A stretch of 64,000 bases of DNA from Diadophis punctatus similis (lineage: Eukaryota; Chordata; Lepidosauria; Squamata; Dipsadidae): assembly GCA_023053685.1 (NCBI GenBank), contig JALIGW010000003.1, positions 137,327,126 through 137,391,125 of the forward strand, written 5' to 3'. How positions within the stretch are numbered: the stretch's first letter is position 1; every line of letters begins with the position of its first letter. The notes under the pieces were generated by a model. It saw only the letters and a list, made by a program, of their open reading frames with translations. It ran no database searches and was not told the DNA's origin. This document shows, in pieces, positions 14,201-27,201 of this stretch. The position numbers were made by a program, and so were the translations under genes.

Positions 14201-17200
14201 GAGTTATGGTAGGCTTCATACCTTTAGTAATTGTTTCTCCCTGGTTCAATTGCGCAAATAAGGCTGAACGAGATGCAGTTGCCTCATCTTTTGCATTCTC
14301 TGTATCGATGGCAGGAGGTGGTCCTGGTGGTGGAAGTGGCGGAGGTGGTGGTGGTGGAGGAAGACCTTGTTTGATCCCTAGTGCAGGCAAACTGGATGCT
14401 GTTGAGGCTACTGGACCCTAATTATATTTTTTAAAAGTAAACAAATGGAGTTTCTGCATTTCTGTAAAAATACTGTAAAACAATATTTTACTCCAATATT
14501 GTGAACGTAAAACCACCAAATGAACAATTCAGCTAATAGACACAAAAGAGGAGATATTTCTCTATAACAGCCATACAGGTAGTCCTCGACTTGCAACAGT
14601 TCATTTAGTGACTATTCAAAGTTACAACATCACTGAGAAAAGTGAGTTATGACCATTTCCCACAATTACAACCGCTGCAGCATCCCCATGATCCTATGAT
14701 CAAATCCTCAGCGGTTGACTCACATTTGTGACGGTTGCAGTGTCGCAGCGCCATGGGATCCCCCTTTTGTGACCTTCTGACAAGCAAAGTCAATGGGGAA
14801 CAGCCATGTCACTAATTTAACAACTGCAGTGATTTGCTTAACAGCTGTGGCAAGAAAGGTCGTAAAATCGGGCAAATTTCACTTAGCAAATGTCTCACTT
14901 ACAACAGAAATTTTGGGCTCAATTGTGGTCGTAAGTTGAGGACTGCCTTTGCCCATCAGCTATTTCACTTGGTAACTAGACTTTCATTGCAGCAAGGATG
15001 CCTGAAAACAGGTGGTGTAAAATTTGTGCTTTATAAAGGAAACGCTAGTATACATTTACAGAAGAAACACCTTAACAAAAGATCTACATCTCTGGGCCAC
15101 AGTCCACCTGTTCTAGTAGGTTGTTATATGATCTTCTGAGCTTCAGAGGCTCTTTTTTTATGTCTGGGTATATGTACGAACAGAACAATATAGGACTCTG
15201 TAATTATATGAAGCATACAAAACTTTGTAGGGTTAGAGCCTTTTCACCGACAGAATGCGATTTTATTCTTTCAGGATTTTACTAACTAATTGATGTTGAG
15301 TGGATGTTCAGTTAAAACATAAACATATTTCAGATGTTGAAAAGATATATACTGAGAGGTAGGCAAGATACACATAGTTCACAAAGGCTCAAACATTTGG
15401 CGGATTTCTTTTATTTTTGGACTCTGGTGTGCCTATTTTAGAGCTTATAATGTCATTTTCATGTTTCCTACCTCAAAGGGCTGTCAGTTTCCACCTCTAG
15501 CCTGAGGAGAGGAAGCTCCAAGAGAAACAAAAGTGCTGTGCTTCACGTTCAAGCACCAAGGCGCTTCCGGGTTGAAAAGATTATCCGGTGACGTCACTGT
15601 TGCCTTGGGGACACCCGGTTGGGGCTCCTTTCATGTCCCTATTAATGCGCCCACTGAAGTGGTACCTATTTATCTACTCACATTTGCACGCTTTCGAACT
15701 GCAAGGTGAAGCTGGAGCAAATGACAGGAGCACATCCCATCACACAGTAGCATTTGGGTCTCGAACGCGGGCCTACTGTTTGTCAACCCAGCATTCTAAC
15801 CACGTGTGCCACCACGCTCCTCAAGGGCTGTGCTAAGCAATAACAAAACAATACATGAACAAAGCCATGAGATGTATTAAGCATAGTTTATGGCTTTGTG
15901 TTATATGTATATCAGGGGAGGGTTCTGGTTACATTCCCTATTGGTGCGTATCGCATGTGCGGAAGTGAAATCGCGTCCCACCGTGCGATTTCACTTCCGT
16001 GTATGTTCAGGACGACATTACAAGACGAAACACAGCTGAGGAGCTTCTCAGCTGTGCTTCAGAGGAAGAATAAAGGTCAGTCTTCACACAAGGGTGGGTG
16101 GGAGGGCTTTTTCCCGACAGCTCAGGACGCGGAGAAGCGCCAAAAAATGACATCATCGCCGGGCTCCTACCGGAGCTGCGCCCCGCACAGCACCGGTAGG
16201 AACCCACCACTGATGTATATCGAGCCACCCTGTCTTGTTCAAAAACCACAATCAAAGGAAGTCATGCCTTACTGCAAAAGGCATAACAAATTACCTAGTG
16301 ACTTTTATGATTGATTGATTGTTTGTCTGATCTGTGTGCCTCTCATCTTGTCTAGAACAGTGTTTCCCAACCTTGGCAACTTGAAGATGTCTGGACTTCA
16401 ACTCCCAGAATTCCCCAGCCAGCATTCGCTGGCTGGGGAATTCTGGGAGTTGAAGTCCAGACATCTTCAAGTTGCCAAGGTTGGGAAACACTGGTTCTAG
16501 AATATATGTTAAGCATTATAGCACCTTTGCCAGTTCAGTATTAATGACCCAATGAAATTGGCTATGATGCTACGGGCTATGTATGAAAATTGACGAATAC
16601 CTCATTGCTCACAGCTTCTGCTTGAAAAAAATGCTACCTTTACATATCAACAACCGTCTGTGAAACATGCTAAAGCTGGAAGCTGTAATTAAAAATGCAA
16701 TGGCTCAACCAAAACCAAACATGTCTCGTTATAGCTTAATAGCGTAGCCACTCAGTCACTGTGTGAGGGTTATTAAATCAGTCTCTTTGCAAATTGTACT
16801 TCTACCCTCAGTTTTTAAATGTGATCTTAGTGGGAGAAGAACAAAATTAAGAAGGCCAACACTCTCATCTCTTCTCCATTTACAAGTTCCAAGTGAATTC
16901 CAGAGACAAGCTTTTCAGTCCCTGCTGTCATTCATTAAACACTAAGATTGGATTATTACTATAATTTCCATTTAAAACCTGATATTCATCCATTTGACAT
17001 AACCGGTTCCCTGAAAATTAATGTGAAAATGATATGTAGCAACCTCCAATAAATATTTTGGCACAAAATAAATCATAAATTATCATATATATAATATTAG
17101 TTGGCACAATGTATTGTCATACATTGCCTAACCATTTGAAATAATGGACAATAACAAAAGAGAACAGCTGTCCCGCAAGGAGGCAGCTGACATAAACCTA

Positions 17201-20200
17201 GGAGACAGACATTGTAAACATTTGTGCTAAATAGTTTTTATAAGCTGTTTATAAAGATTTATTGTTAAAACATCTGCTCAGATTTAATCTAATGAATTGC
17301 TAGCAATAGCAAACACCTGCTGCATGAAGGCAAGGTCAACTCTTGAGAACCTGTAACATGCCTGGGGAATTATGAGTTTACAGAAGCCATAAGATGAACT
17401 CTGTGCATTAAAATACACAGAAAAGGTGATTTAAGTAATTTTAAAAACCAAGTTGGGTAAAACTGCAAAAGAATGCATGAACAAAATAGGGGGCGGGAAT
17501 CAACCAATGTTATTGGCTTGGCTGGGACATGTTGTTCTTTGTGATGATTAAATGTTTAAAATGTAGATCCAACTATACAGATAGTCCTTGGGTTACAACC
17601 ATTCATTCAGCAATGGGTTCAAAGTTACAACAATGCTCAACAAGGGGACTTACCATGGTTCCTTGGAGTTCTGGTCATTGCAGCCATCCCCACAGTCACA
17701 TGATTGAGATCAGGGTGCTTGGCACCCAGCTCACAATTATGACATCACAGTGAGTCACAGTCACATGACTGCAGTTACTAATGATCCCTGCTGGAGAGCA
17801 AAGTCAATAGGGAAGCCAGCAGGAAGTCAGGAGATGTGATCAGAATACTGAACAACAGAGTTGGAAGGGACCTTGTAGGACATCTAGTCCAACCCCCTGC
17901 TCAAGCAGGAAACCCTATATAATATTCTAGGTGTGCCCTTACTAAGGCTTTATAGAGTGGTACCAGTACCTCATGTGATCTTGATTCAATCCCTCTGTTA
18001 ATGCAATTTAGGATTGCATTGGCTTTTTTGGCTGCTGCCACACACTGCTGGTTCATATTTAATTGATTGTCCACTAGGACTCCTAGGTCCCTGAGATCCT
18101 CTCTTTAATAACATGCATGGTCTTTGTTTAACTGATGTAATTGCCTTCACTAAGTGATGTGGTCACATGAAGTTCCATTTTACAACTGTGACTTAGCAAC
18201 AGAGTTCCTGGTCCCACTGCCATCACAATATGATTACCTCTATATAGTTTTCCTAATTTTCTTGGAAACAGTCAATTATGGAATCAAAGACACAAGAGAT
18301 GGAACATTTAAAATCTTCTCCTAACTCATTTATTCCATAAAGTTCTTTGTCCTGGAAATATACCGTTGCTGGGAACCAAAATGATATTTTTGTTTTTTCT
18401 CTTAGTTCAAGAATAATTTTAACCCCCTCCAACAGTGGTGGGATTCAATTTTTTTTACTACCGGTTCTGTGGGAGTGGCTTGGTGGGCGTGGCAGGGGAA
18501 GGATACTGTAAAATCTCCATTCCCATCCCACTCCAGGGGAAAGATACTGCAAAATCTCCATTCCCTCCACACTCCAGGGGAAGGTTACTGCAAAATCCCC
18601 TTTTCCTTCCGATCAGCTGGTACTCGGGAAGCAGAAATAGATTGGGGCGGGGCCAGTCAGAGGTGGTATTTACCAGTTCTCCGAACTACTCAAAATTTCC
18701 GCCACCAGTTCTCCGAACTACTCAGTTTCCGCTACAGGTTCTCCAGAACTGGTCAGAACCTGCTGAAACTCACCTCTGCCCTCCAACACTAAGTTGGGAA
18801 CACTACTGTACAATAATGTATTAATTCTCTTTTTTCACAGTGGAAGGTAAGGAATAGAGCACTTACAGTTTTACTCCAGATGAGCCCAGTAGTGTGATAT
18901 TCTTTTATGTATGCTTGAAGCTCTGTCCAAACATTCAGGAATGATTTCACCCAATCAACATGATGCAAATCACTGTAACACAATAAAAGCTATTTGTACA
19001 TGTTCTTTAGGATCCCTTCTGACCTTCAAGTCAAGGAGAGAATTGCCACTGATGGTAATTCGCAATCACTCGAATCGTATTTAAAAAGCTACCTACTAAA
19101 ATTCAATACAGGTAGTCCTTGACTTATGGCAGCAATTAGGAAAGAACATTATGTCACCTCCATGCTGGGTTATAAAGTGAGACTCTACTGCTTAATGATG
19201 GCAATCGCTGCATCCCAGTTGTCATCATTATCTGAATCCACAGTCGTTAGATGAGACATTACACAACCAAAGTCAGTAGAGCAGGGGTGTCAAACTGACG
19301 GCCCGCGGGTCGGATGCATCACGCGCAGGCCACGCCCACCCCAGCTCCACGAAGGGGAGGAAACGTCACGTGATGCAGCGAGTTTGACACCCGTGCAGTA
19401 GAGAATCCAGCAGGAAGTTTGAACTCTCAGGCCTGCAGGTAGGCAAGTGGCTGTTGCGAGGAGGTGAGTGGGTGTACGAGGGGGAGGGCACATGAGATGT
19501 GCAGCATGGGGTATCTGAGACTGCAACAGAGGGTTGGGGTGAGTGTGTGAGGTGGTGAATGAGGTGCTGTGTCGCTTAGTGTGGGTGTGTAATGCTGTGT
19601 GTGTTAACGTTTAAGATTTGTAGACTTTAATTCCCAGAATTTTGGGAGTTGAAGTCTGTACATCTTAAAGTTGCCAACGTTGGACACTCCTGCTTTAGAA
19701 TATAATAAAAATGATTCGGACACACCAGCCAAGTAAAGTAGTGAAACTGGTTGATGGACGTGGTGATGGGGAGTATTAACTTACCTATGCTTGTAGTCTT
19801 TTAACACCCTATTAGTATAAAATGTAGCAGCATCGTTCATCTCCTTTACGTAAGGCCCTGGCTTAGCAGACTAAAAGAGAACACAGGAGCATTGTGTAAA
19901 ACCACAGGAATCCATTTTTAAGATAGAAATAAAAGGTAAATGTAATCATTGTGGGGGGGGGAGAAACCCTCCTTCCTATTTTAACTGATAGCTATTTCAA
20001 AGAAACATAGATATATCAGAGCTTGCGGAAGTCTGTTTTGCTGACCTTGTTCTCTAAGAAAAGTAAAAGTCACTTCATGATACCAGATGACTATTTAGGA
20101 CTATGCTTGCAATTTCCTTGGCAGCAATATATGGAAGCAGTCTGGAATATTTGCCACCGCCTTATTCAGCAATGCTTTCATGACCTCACAGTTTAGACTG

Positions 20201-23200
20201 CAGGCCTGGGTGGTGATCTCCTAGCCATGTACTAAACAGATCCAATAGCTTTTCCATTGGTCAAGTCAACTAAACGTTTCCACCCACCAATCCCACTATT
20301 GAGAGATGAAGTCCCATTCAACGAAGTGGGCTGTTAAAGAGGAAATCTTTAAAAGTGAGGTGGTGATATGATAGTACCATCTGCAAGCAATGAGGCCTGA
20401 ACCAGAGTCAAACCAATCCAAGGTTGCATAGTAGATAAGGGTGAAAAAACTGGTTTTGTTTGGAAAATGTCCACTTCTAAAATTCAGAACGTACAATTGT
20501 TATCCATCCAAGAGCTGGAATACTTTCGCTGACAGCAGACAGATGATTAAACATATTGCTTCCACGATTTCTCTCTCTGAATGTCTGAATTTCCTGAATC
20601 TTTTCCGATATTGGTTTTAGAAGAATGGCAACTTCATTCTGCAAGTATAAATAAAATGAAGAAATCAGTAGCAGAACAGAAATGTTTCTTTTTGTATGTG
20701 TATGTGCATGCGTGTGTGCACACACATGCATACACAAACCAATTTTCTTGTCATTATTGAAACTGAGATCTTCTCAAAATTTGTTCAGTGTGTTAAAGCT
20801 ACCCCAGCTCTAAGAACACTTCCACTATCAGAGAAGTCATTTGTCTAATGTGATGACCAGGGGCGGGTTCCTAATTTTTTTACTACCACTCTGTGGGTGT
20901 GGCTTATTTTGTGGGTGTGGCTTGCCAGCCATGTGACCGGGTAGGCGTGGGCTTCGGGAGCTTGGCAGCGGATGGAGAAGCATTGCCCACCCGCAACGCA
21001 GCCCCCCGCAGTGGGAGCAGCAAGACCACGGCAGCGGTTCTTCTAGGAGGCTCCGTCCGGCCTGAATGCTTCTCCCCATTCGATGATCCTAGGCTCCTGC
21101 CACCCGTTATTTCAGTGTTTCACGCGCTCCCTCAGCCATCCTCCCCTGCTTGGACTCACTGTGGGGTAGGAAGGCAGCGCATGCGCAGTGCCGGAAGCTC
21201 GGCTTCTGGGCATGCGCAGAAGAAAATTATAAAAAAAATAAAACATTTTTTTAAAAAATGGCGGCACCTAGGCACCGGCAACCGACCACACCGGTACTGT
21301 GACGTCACCAGCAGGCTGCTACCGGTGCTATCGAGTGGACCGCACCGGTAGGAACCCACCACTGGTGATGACGACATGGTGTGTTTTGAAATATTTGAGG
21401 GTAATACCGAATGATGAAACGTAGACAGATTCTGAACTAAAAAAATCAACTTCCTGGGCTTTTTAAGGTTCTTACGTGATGAATTGTCTTGTGAGGTAAA
21501 ATGTGTTTCAATCGTTATATATCTGGGAACCTTCCTGTTCATTCTACCAAGAGGATTCATAAATATTTATTTTCTAAAGTTCTTCCCTGATAGCACTAGT
21601 ATTAAGAATAGTCCAGAAGATATCAAAGACCCAGAAAAGCTAATGTTGAGGATTAGTGCTGATAATCATCCATATTTAATAAGGAAAGACAATCATTTTA
21701 AGTAATATTAAATGTCTATGATTCAAACGTTATCTTATTCCTAAAGCCATAAAAATGACTAGAGCCATATAGGAAATTGCAAAAAGCTCAGAGCAAAGCC
21801 CCCCCCCCCCACAAAAAACCCTTGCTGTAATATGTTTAATAGGAATTATCCTAAATTACGTAGGTCAGATCTTACATTTTTGGATGGCTAATTCTGTATC
21901 TACCTACCTTGATACCATTTTTAGAGCCTTATTTTTAAGCACTACATTACACGAACACTTCCCCCCCTTTGTCTCATTTTTTATGTACAGAGAAACCATT
22001 TGCTCAATCTTTTTTTAAGCTGTTTTTTCTAATGTGCACTGTTCTCATGGCAGCTAAAGAGGTGGAATGCATCATCAGGAAGAAAATTCAGTCACCTGCG
22101 CTATGCTGATGACACCATGCTGGCACAGTGGTTAGAATGCAATATTGCAGGCTAATTCTCTCGACCGCCAGCAGTTCGATTCTTACCGGCTCAGGGTTGA
22201 CTCAACTTTCCATCCTTCCAAGATGGGTAAAATGAGGACCCAAATTGTTGGGGGCAATATGTTGACTCTGTAAACTGCTTAGAGAGAGGGTTGTACAGCA
22301 CTGTGAAGCTGTGAAGTCTAAGTGCTCTTGCCAGTGCTATGGAACTAAACATACACCACTAGAACAACAGCACAACCCAATGATAAATGCATAAGGGAGG
22401 ATAGAAAGGGGTTTGACTAGGAAAATAGAAGCAGTTTTGGCGGGAAGAAGCCTTGATATGTTTCTAGAACATTGGTGCAAATGAACTTTTTTATTTTGTC
22501 CTTTCAAGTCAGTTTTGACTGCCTGGATTAGTCCCTGAAGTTATTTTCTTGGCAAGATTTCAGAAGTAGTTTGCCACTGCCTCTTTCCTGAGGTTGAGAG
22601 ACAGTGACTGGCTCAAGATCACCCAGCTGGCTTTGTGCCTATGATGGGAGTAGAACTCATTGTCTGTCTCCTGGTTTCTAGCCTGATGCCTTAAACAGTA
22701 CATCACATTGGCCCTTAATAACAAATGGAATATACTGGCATAAATCACATAATAGCACTATCTTCCCTGCATAAAGTGATTTCTTGAATGGAAATGATCA
22801 ATTGCATAATAGAAAATCACATAAACAGAACTCACATAAAGTGAGGGAAATTGTATTTTAGTGGGAATTCTTTATACATAATTACTTTAATTTTAGTTTA
22901 TTCCCATTTCAAAATGTTTTTAAAATAACTTCCCACTTCTTGTTTACTTAAATGATAATTTACAGTTGTTTTTAACGTATTGCTTAAGTTGAAGCATTTG
23001 AAATAAATGCCAAATAAGTAGAAAAGTTTAAATCGCAGCTTTCTGAAGAGTAATTTTGCAGGCAGCAGCTACTGGCCAGCTAGTATACGTAAACTGTAGT
23101 ATCAGATGATGGTTTTCTCATGTGACCATTTCCACTTCACATACAAATATAGAACATGACCATAAAAAGGAACAAAGCATTCACTCTGCTAAGTAATTTA

Positions 23201-26200
23201 TTGTAGTTGTTATAGGATTGACATGCCAGCTGGAATTATCTTCTTGGCTCTTGCTATTTTTGCATATGCAGGAAAATGACGGGCTCTTCAAGACGGAATA
23301 AAATGTAAGCACTGCTAGCAGAAACCTTTCTCAGAAAAATCACAGTGAACAAACGTTTCTTTGTGACTTGTGGGCATGGATGCTACATTTGAACTAAAGA
23401 ATCCTAGATGCTTCAGAATGCTAATGGTTTTGTTTTCTGTTATTACTTGAGGATAAATTGTGCAACACCAACACCACCAACCCGGAACATTGCTTCTGAA
23501 TATTTGCAAAGCTGTGAAGACATGATCACCAACAGCTTATTCATCTATCGGTTCACAAACTGTCTGGAAAGTTCAGTGACACAACTGCTTGCTTTTTCAA
23601 GAGTTGCTGTCATCTTAATATTCTTTTCTATTCTCTGGGAATTCTGATTCTGTCTGGGTGTTGCTTAAGTTTGTGACTTTAGCTTAAAGTACAAACAGAA
23701 ACAGATGATGTCACATTAACAAAGTATTTTCTGTTCTGTTCATATCAAGTTTTCTTCTTGCTGTAATGCACTATTTGGAAACCTACAACACATATTTCTT
23801 GCTTTCGACAAGATGAAGCTATTATATCACTTGCAGTAGAAATGCTACTGAGACAGATGAACGCTTATTACAGAATATTTATTTTGCATGACAGCTGTGT
23901 TTTACATACACACATACAGCTGTGTTAATTTTACACTACAATATATTTCAGCTTATCATGACAGCAAAAAAATGTTTTTCTTTTATTTAGGACGACTCAT
24001 CATATCCTATATATTAATCAATGTTGCTAGAGGTTCTAACTTACTAATAGCTAACTTGGGGGCCACCAGGAATTGTGGGAGGTCCAAAATTCTGGAGGAT
24101 ACCAAATTGTTTGATAATGTGCCATCAAGCTGGTGTGAAATCTTACCAGAAAGATAATTTGAACCTGGTTATTTGCGCCTTGAGCGAAAACTCAAGGTTG
24201 ATTTGTTCAATGAGTCATTTCTTTGTTTTCTTGGCTGGCTAAAGTATTCCCAGGAGTTTTTTCCAACACCAAGGTTCAAAAACATCTTCTGCTTTTTCAA
24301 AGTCTAACTTGTGCTTCCATAGGGTGTCACATAGAATGCCATTGCTTGCATTATTCTGATCTTTGTAGGTGCAGACACATCACACCACCTGAATATCTTC
24401 CTAGGGCCTTCATAACTGCTCTACTAACTGCTAGTCTATAGCTGGATGTTGTATCTGCTGAAATCAGTTTTGTCTTCTTTATATGTAATTTTAGTCCCAT
24501 TTTGTCAGGGTGCTTTTTATTTTTATTACCAGAGCTTGCAGATGCTTTGCATTGTCAGCTATCACACTAGCAATAGCACTTAGATTTAAATACCACTTCA
24601 CAGTGCTTTACAGCCCTCTCTAAGCGGTTTACAGAGTCAGCTTTTGCCACCAACAATCTGGAAGGCTGATTTTAACAACCTCGGAAGGATGGAAGGCTGA
24701 GTCAACCTTGAGCCAGTAAGAATCGAACTGCTGTCAGTCGGCAGAATTAGCCGGCAATACTGCATTCCAACCACTGTGCCACCACGGTGTCATCAGCATA
24801 GCACAGGTGACTGAATTTTCTTCCTTCAATTTTAAAACCACGCTCATCTTTTTTAAAATTCATCTTTCCTTAATATGCAATATATTCAGCATATAAAGTG
24901 AATAAATAAGGGGAAAGTATACAGCATTCTCCCACTCTGTGGCCAACCTGAAGCCACTCCCTTTTGCCTTCTTCTGTCTTATAGCTTTCTGAGCTATATA
25001 TAGGTTTTGCATAGGACAATAAGAGGTTCTAGAATTCTTATTTTTTTAGATAGTCCATAGCCTGATATGACTGCATAACTGAACACGTTTCAATAAGGAG
25101 CATGCATAAGTACACCAGCGTGCATACCGTCCCTGTCCTAATGTTCCCTCTTATCAGTACCCATCTTATGTATATAAACAATGTTACATCTATGTATATT
25201 ACTAACACGTACTTGACAAAAAAAATAAAAAATTAAAAAAAATTTTTTTTCTATAATCAATGAAACAGACAATAACTTCTTTTGAGCACTCTTTGACTTT
25301 CTCAATTATCCAGCATGTATCAGCGATAATGTCTTTGTGTTTTGTTTTTCTAAAGCTAGCTTGAACATCTGGCATATCTCTTCCAGATTTTAATCGGTGT
25401 TGGATGACCCTAAACATTATTTTGCTAGCATGTGAAATTAAGAATATTGTATGATATCTTGGAAGCTCGTACATGTTGTTAAGTCTCCTTTTTGATACTG
25501 GAATGTAGATGGGCCTCTTCCGATCTGTTTTTTTCTCCAGATTTGCTGGTATAACTCAATTACAACCTTTTAATGATTCTGCTTCTGTTATTTGCCATTT
25601 TCTGTGAGGATGTTCTATTAATTCCTACAGCCTTCTGACTTGGTTAGGACTAGAGTGCTAATGTAACTTCATTTTTGAGTACTATAGATTAATGTAAGTA
25701 TACAGTTATTTTCTCAGTGTCATGAATGATGCATCCTTTCATTATACCCATTCCACTTTTTAGCAGTACTATAATCAATTTAATTTTTATGCCCTAGTCT
25801 GGTGATATCCATGTATAAGAGGTGTTGTTTTGAAGATTTAAAGATATTGTTATCTATTAATAAATCATTGTACTGGCAGAAATTAGTAAGTTGCTCTCCT
25901 GCTTCATTTTGGTTTCCTAAATCTTACAATCCAACTCTATTTTCCTCCTTAAGATTTCCAACTTTGGCATTCCAGTCTCCAATCACAAGCAGCACATCTT
26001 GCTTTTGCATGTTCTGTCAATTTCAAATTGAGCTTGATCACAAGACTCATCGACCTCCTCTTCTGCATTAGTGGTTGGAGCATAAGTGGACAGTCATGAT
26101 ATTAAAGGGATATTAGCAGGGTTTTCTTCTCCAACATCAGATTAGATGCCATATACCTCAGTATAAGGAATGCTAAATTTGTTTAAATAATTTAAGACAG

Positions 26201-27119
26201 TCCCGATTATGATTAACTTATAACATCATACTAAATCATGGTTTGTTTTCATCAAAGCAGATGTCAGTCAAATCTTGTTTGGCCATTTTATGAAAATATG
26301 CTTTGCTAATCATAATTTGTTAAACATGATATAACTGGCTGTTACATATTGGTTTATTTATATCCCTTTATTGTTTTAATAAATTACTCAAAGCAGTGAA
26401 CACACACATACTCCTTCTATTCTCTCCACAACAACCCTGTGAGGTAATTTGTTGTGGGAGCGACTAGCCCAAAATCTCCCAGCTGGCTTTCATGCCTAAG
26501 GTGGGACTAGAACTCAGTCTCCTGGTTTCTAGGCTGGTGCCTTAACCACTAGATCAGGGGTGTCAAGCTCGATTTCTATGAGGACCGCATCAGGGTTTTT
26601 CACCTTGGGGGGTCAGGGAGGGTGTGGCCAGCTCAACATCACTCATGTCAGGGGCGACTGTGGGGGCTCGAGCACTCTGCCAGTGAAAACAGGCTCCCGA
26701 GCTCAGTTTTTGGCTGCGACGGCCTCCTGCAACCCTCTGCCAGCAAAAGCGGAGCTTGGGAGTGCCGCCCGCGACTCTCGCAAGCTCCGTTTTCAGCTGC
26801 AATGGCCTCCTGCAACCCTCTGCCAGCAAAAGCAGAACTCGGGAGGGTCGCAAGCAGCCCTCCTGAGCTCTGTTTTCACTGGCAGAGGCACCGTGGGCCA
26901 GTTCTTTGCTGTTTCCAGGCGGCCCCGCGGGCCAGATCTAAGCACCCCATGGGCCAAATCAGGCCCCCGGGCCTTGAGTTTGACACCCCTGCACTAGATC
27001 AAACTAAAAACCAAACCAAACCATAATAATTATGGTTTGCAAATCTCAATAAAGTTTGCACAATATGCAGTCAACTCAAAACAAATCACATAGTGGTTCT
27101 CTTGCAAACTATGAATCAG

Positions 27120-27201
<82 letters not shown>

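Larger units (their letters stand above)
24460..26115 (-). mobile_element. BovB (RTE-clade) LINE, internally deleted, with nested insertions
   Basis: Minus strand, in order: endonuclease block with [11 protein letters not shown] (about 26000), RT block [16 protein letters not shown] and [15 protein letters not shown] (25474-25202), FSHLCYADD (about 24820-24790), then KWDLNYI-type and [13 protein letters not shown] (about 24490). The gap between endonuclease and RT is too short, implying a deletion, and there are stops. A family A SINE (24568-24790) and another LINE tail (about 25070-25245) are inserted. BovB is abundant in snakes and lizards. Confidence 0.85.

Noticed and set aside
20893..21351. 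152-codon ORF on the plus strand
   Set aside because: Lies wholly inside a hAT MITE with a TSD; the inverse copy at 41 kb gives the same translation.
26560..27026. Overlapping ORFs of 134-145 codons
   Set aside because: Inside the GC-rich hAT MITE 26555-26991.
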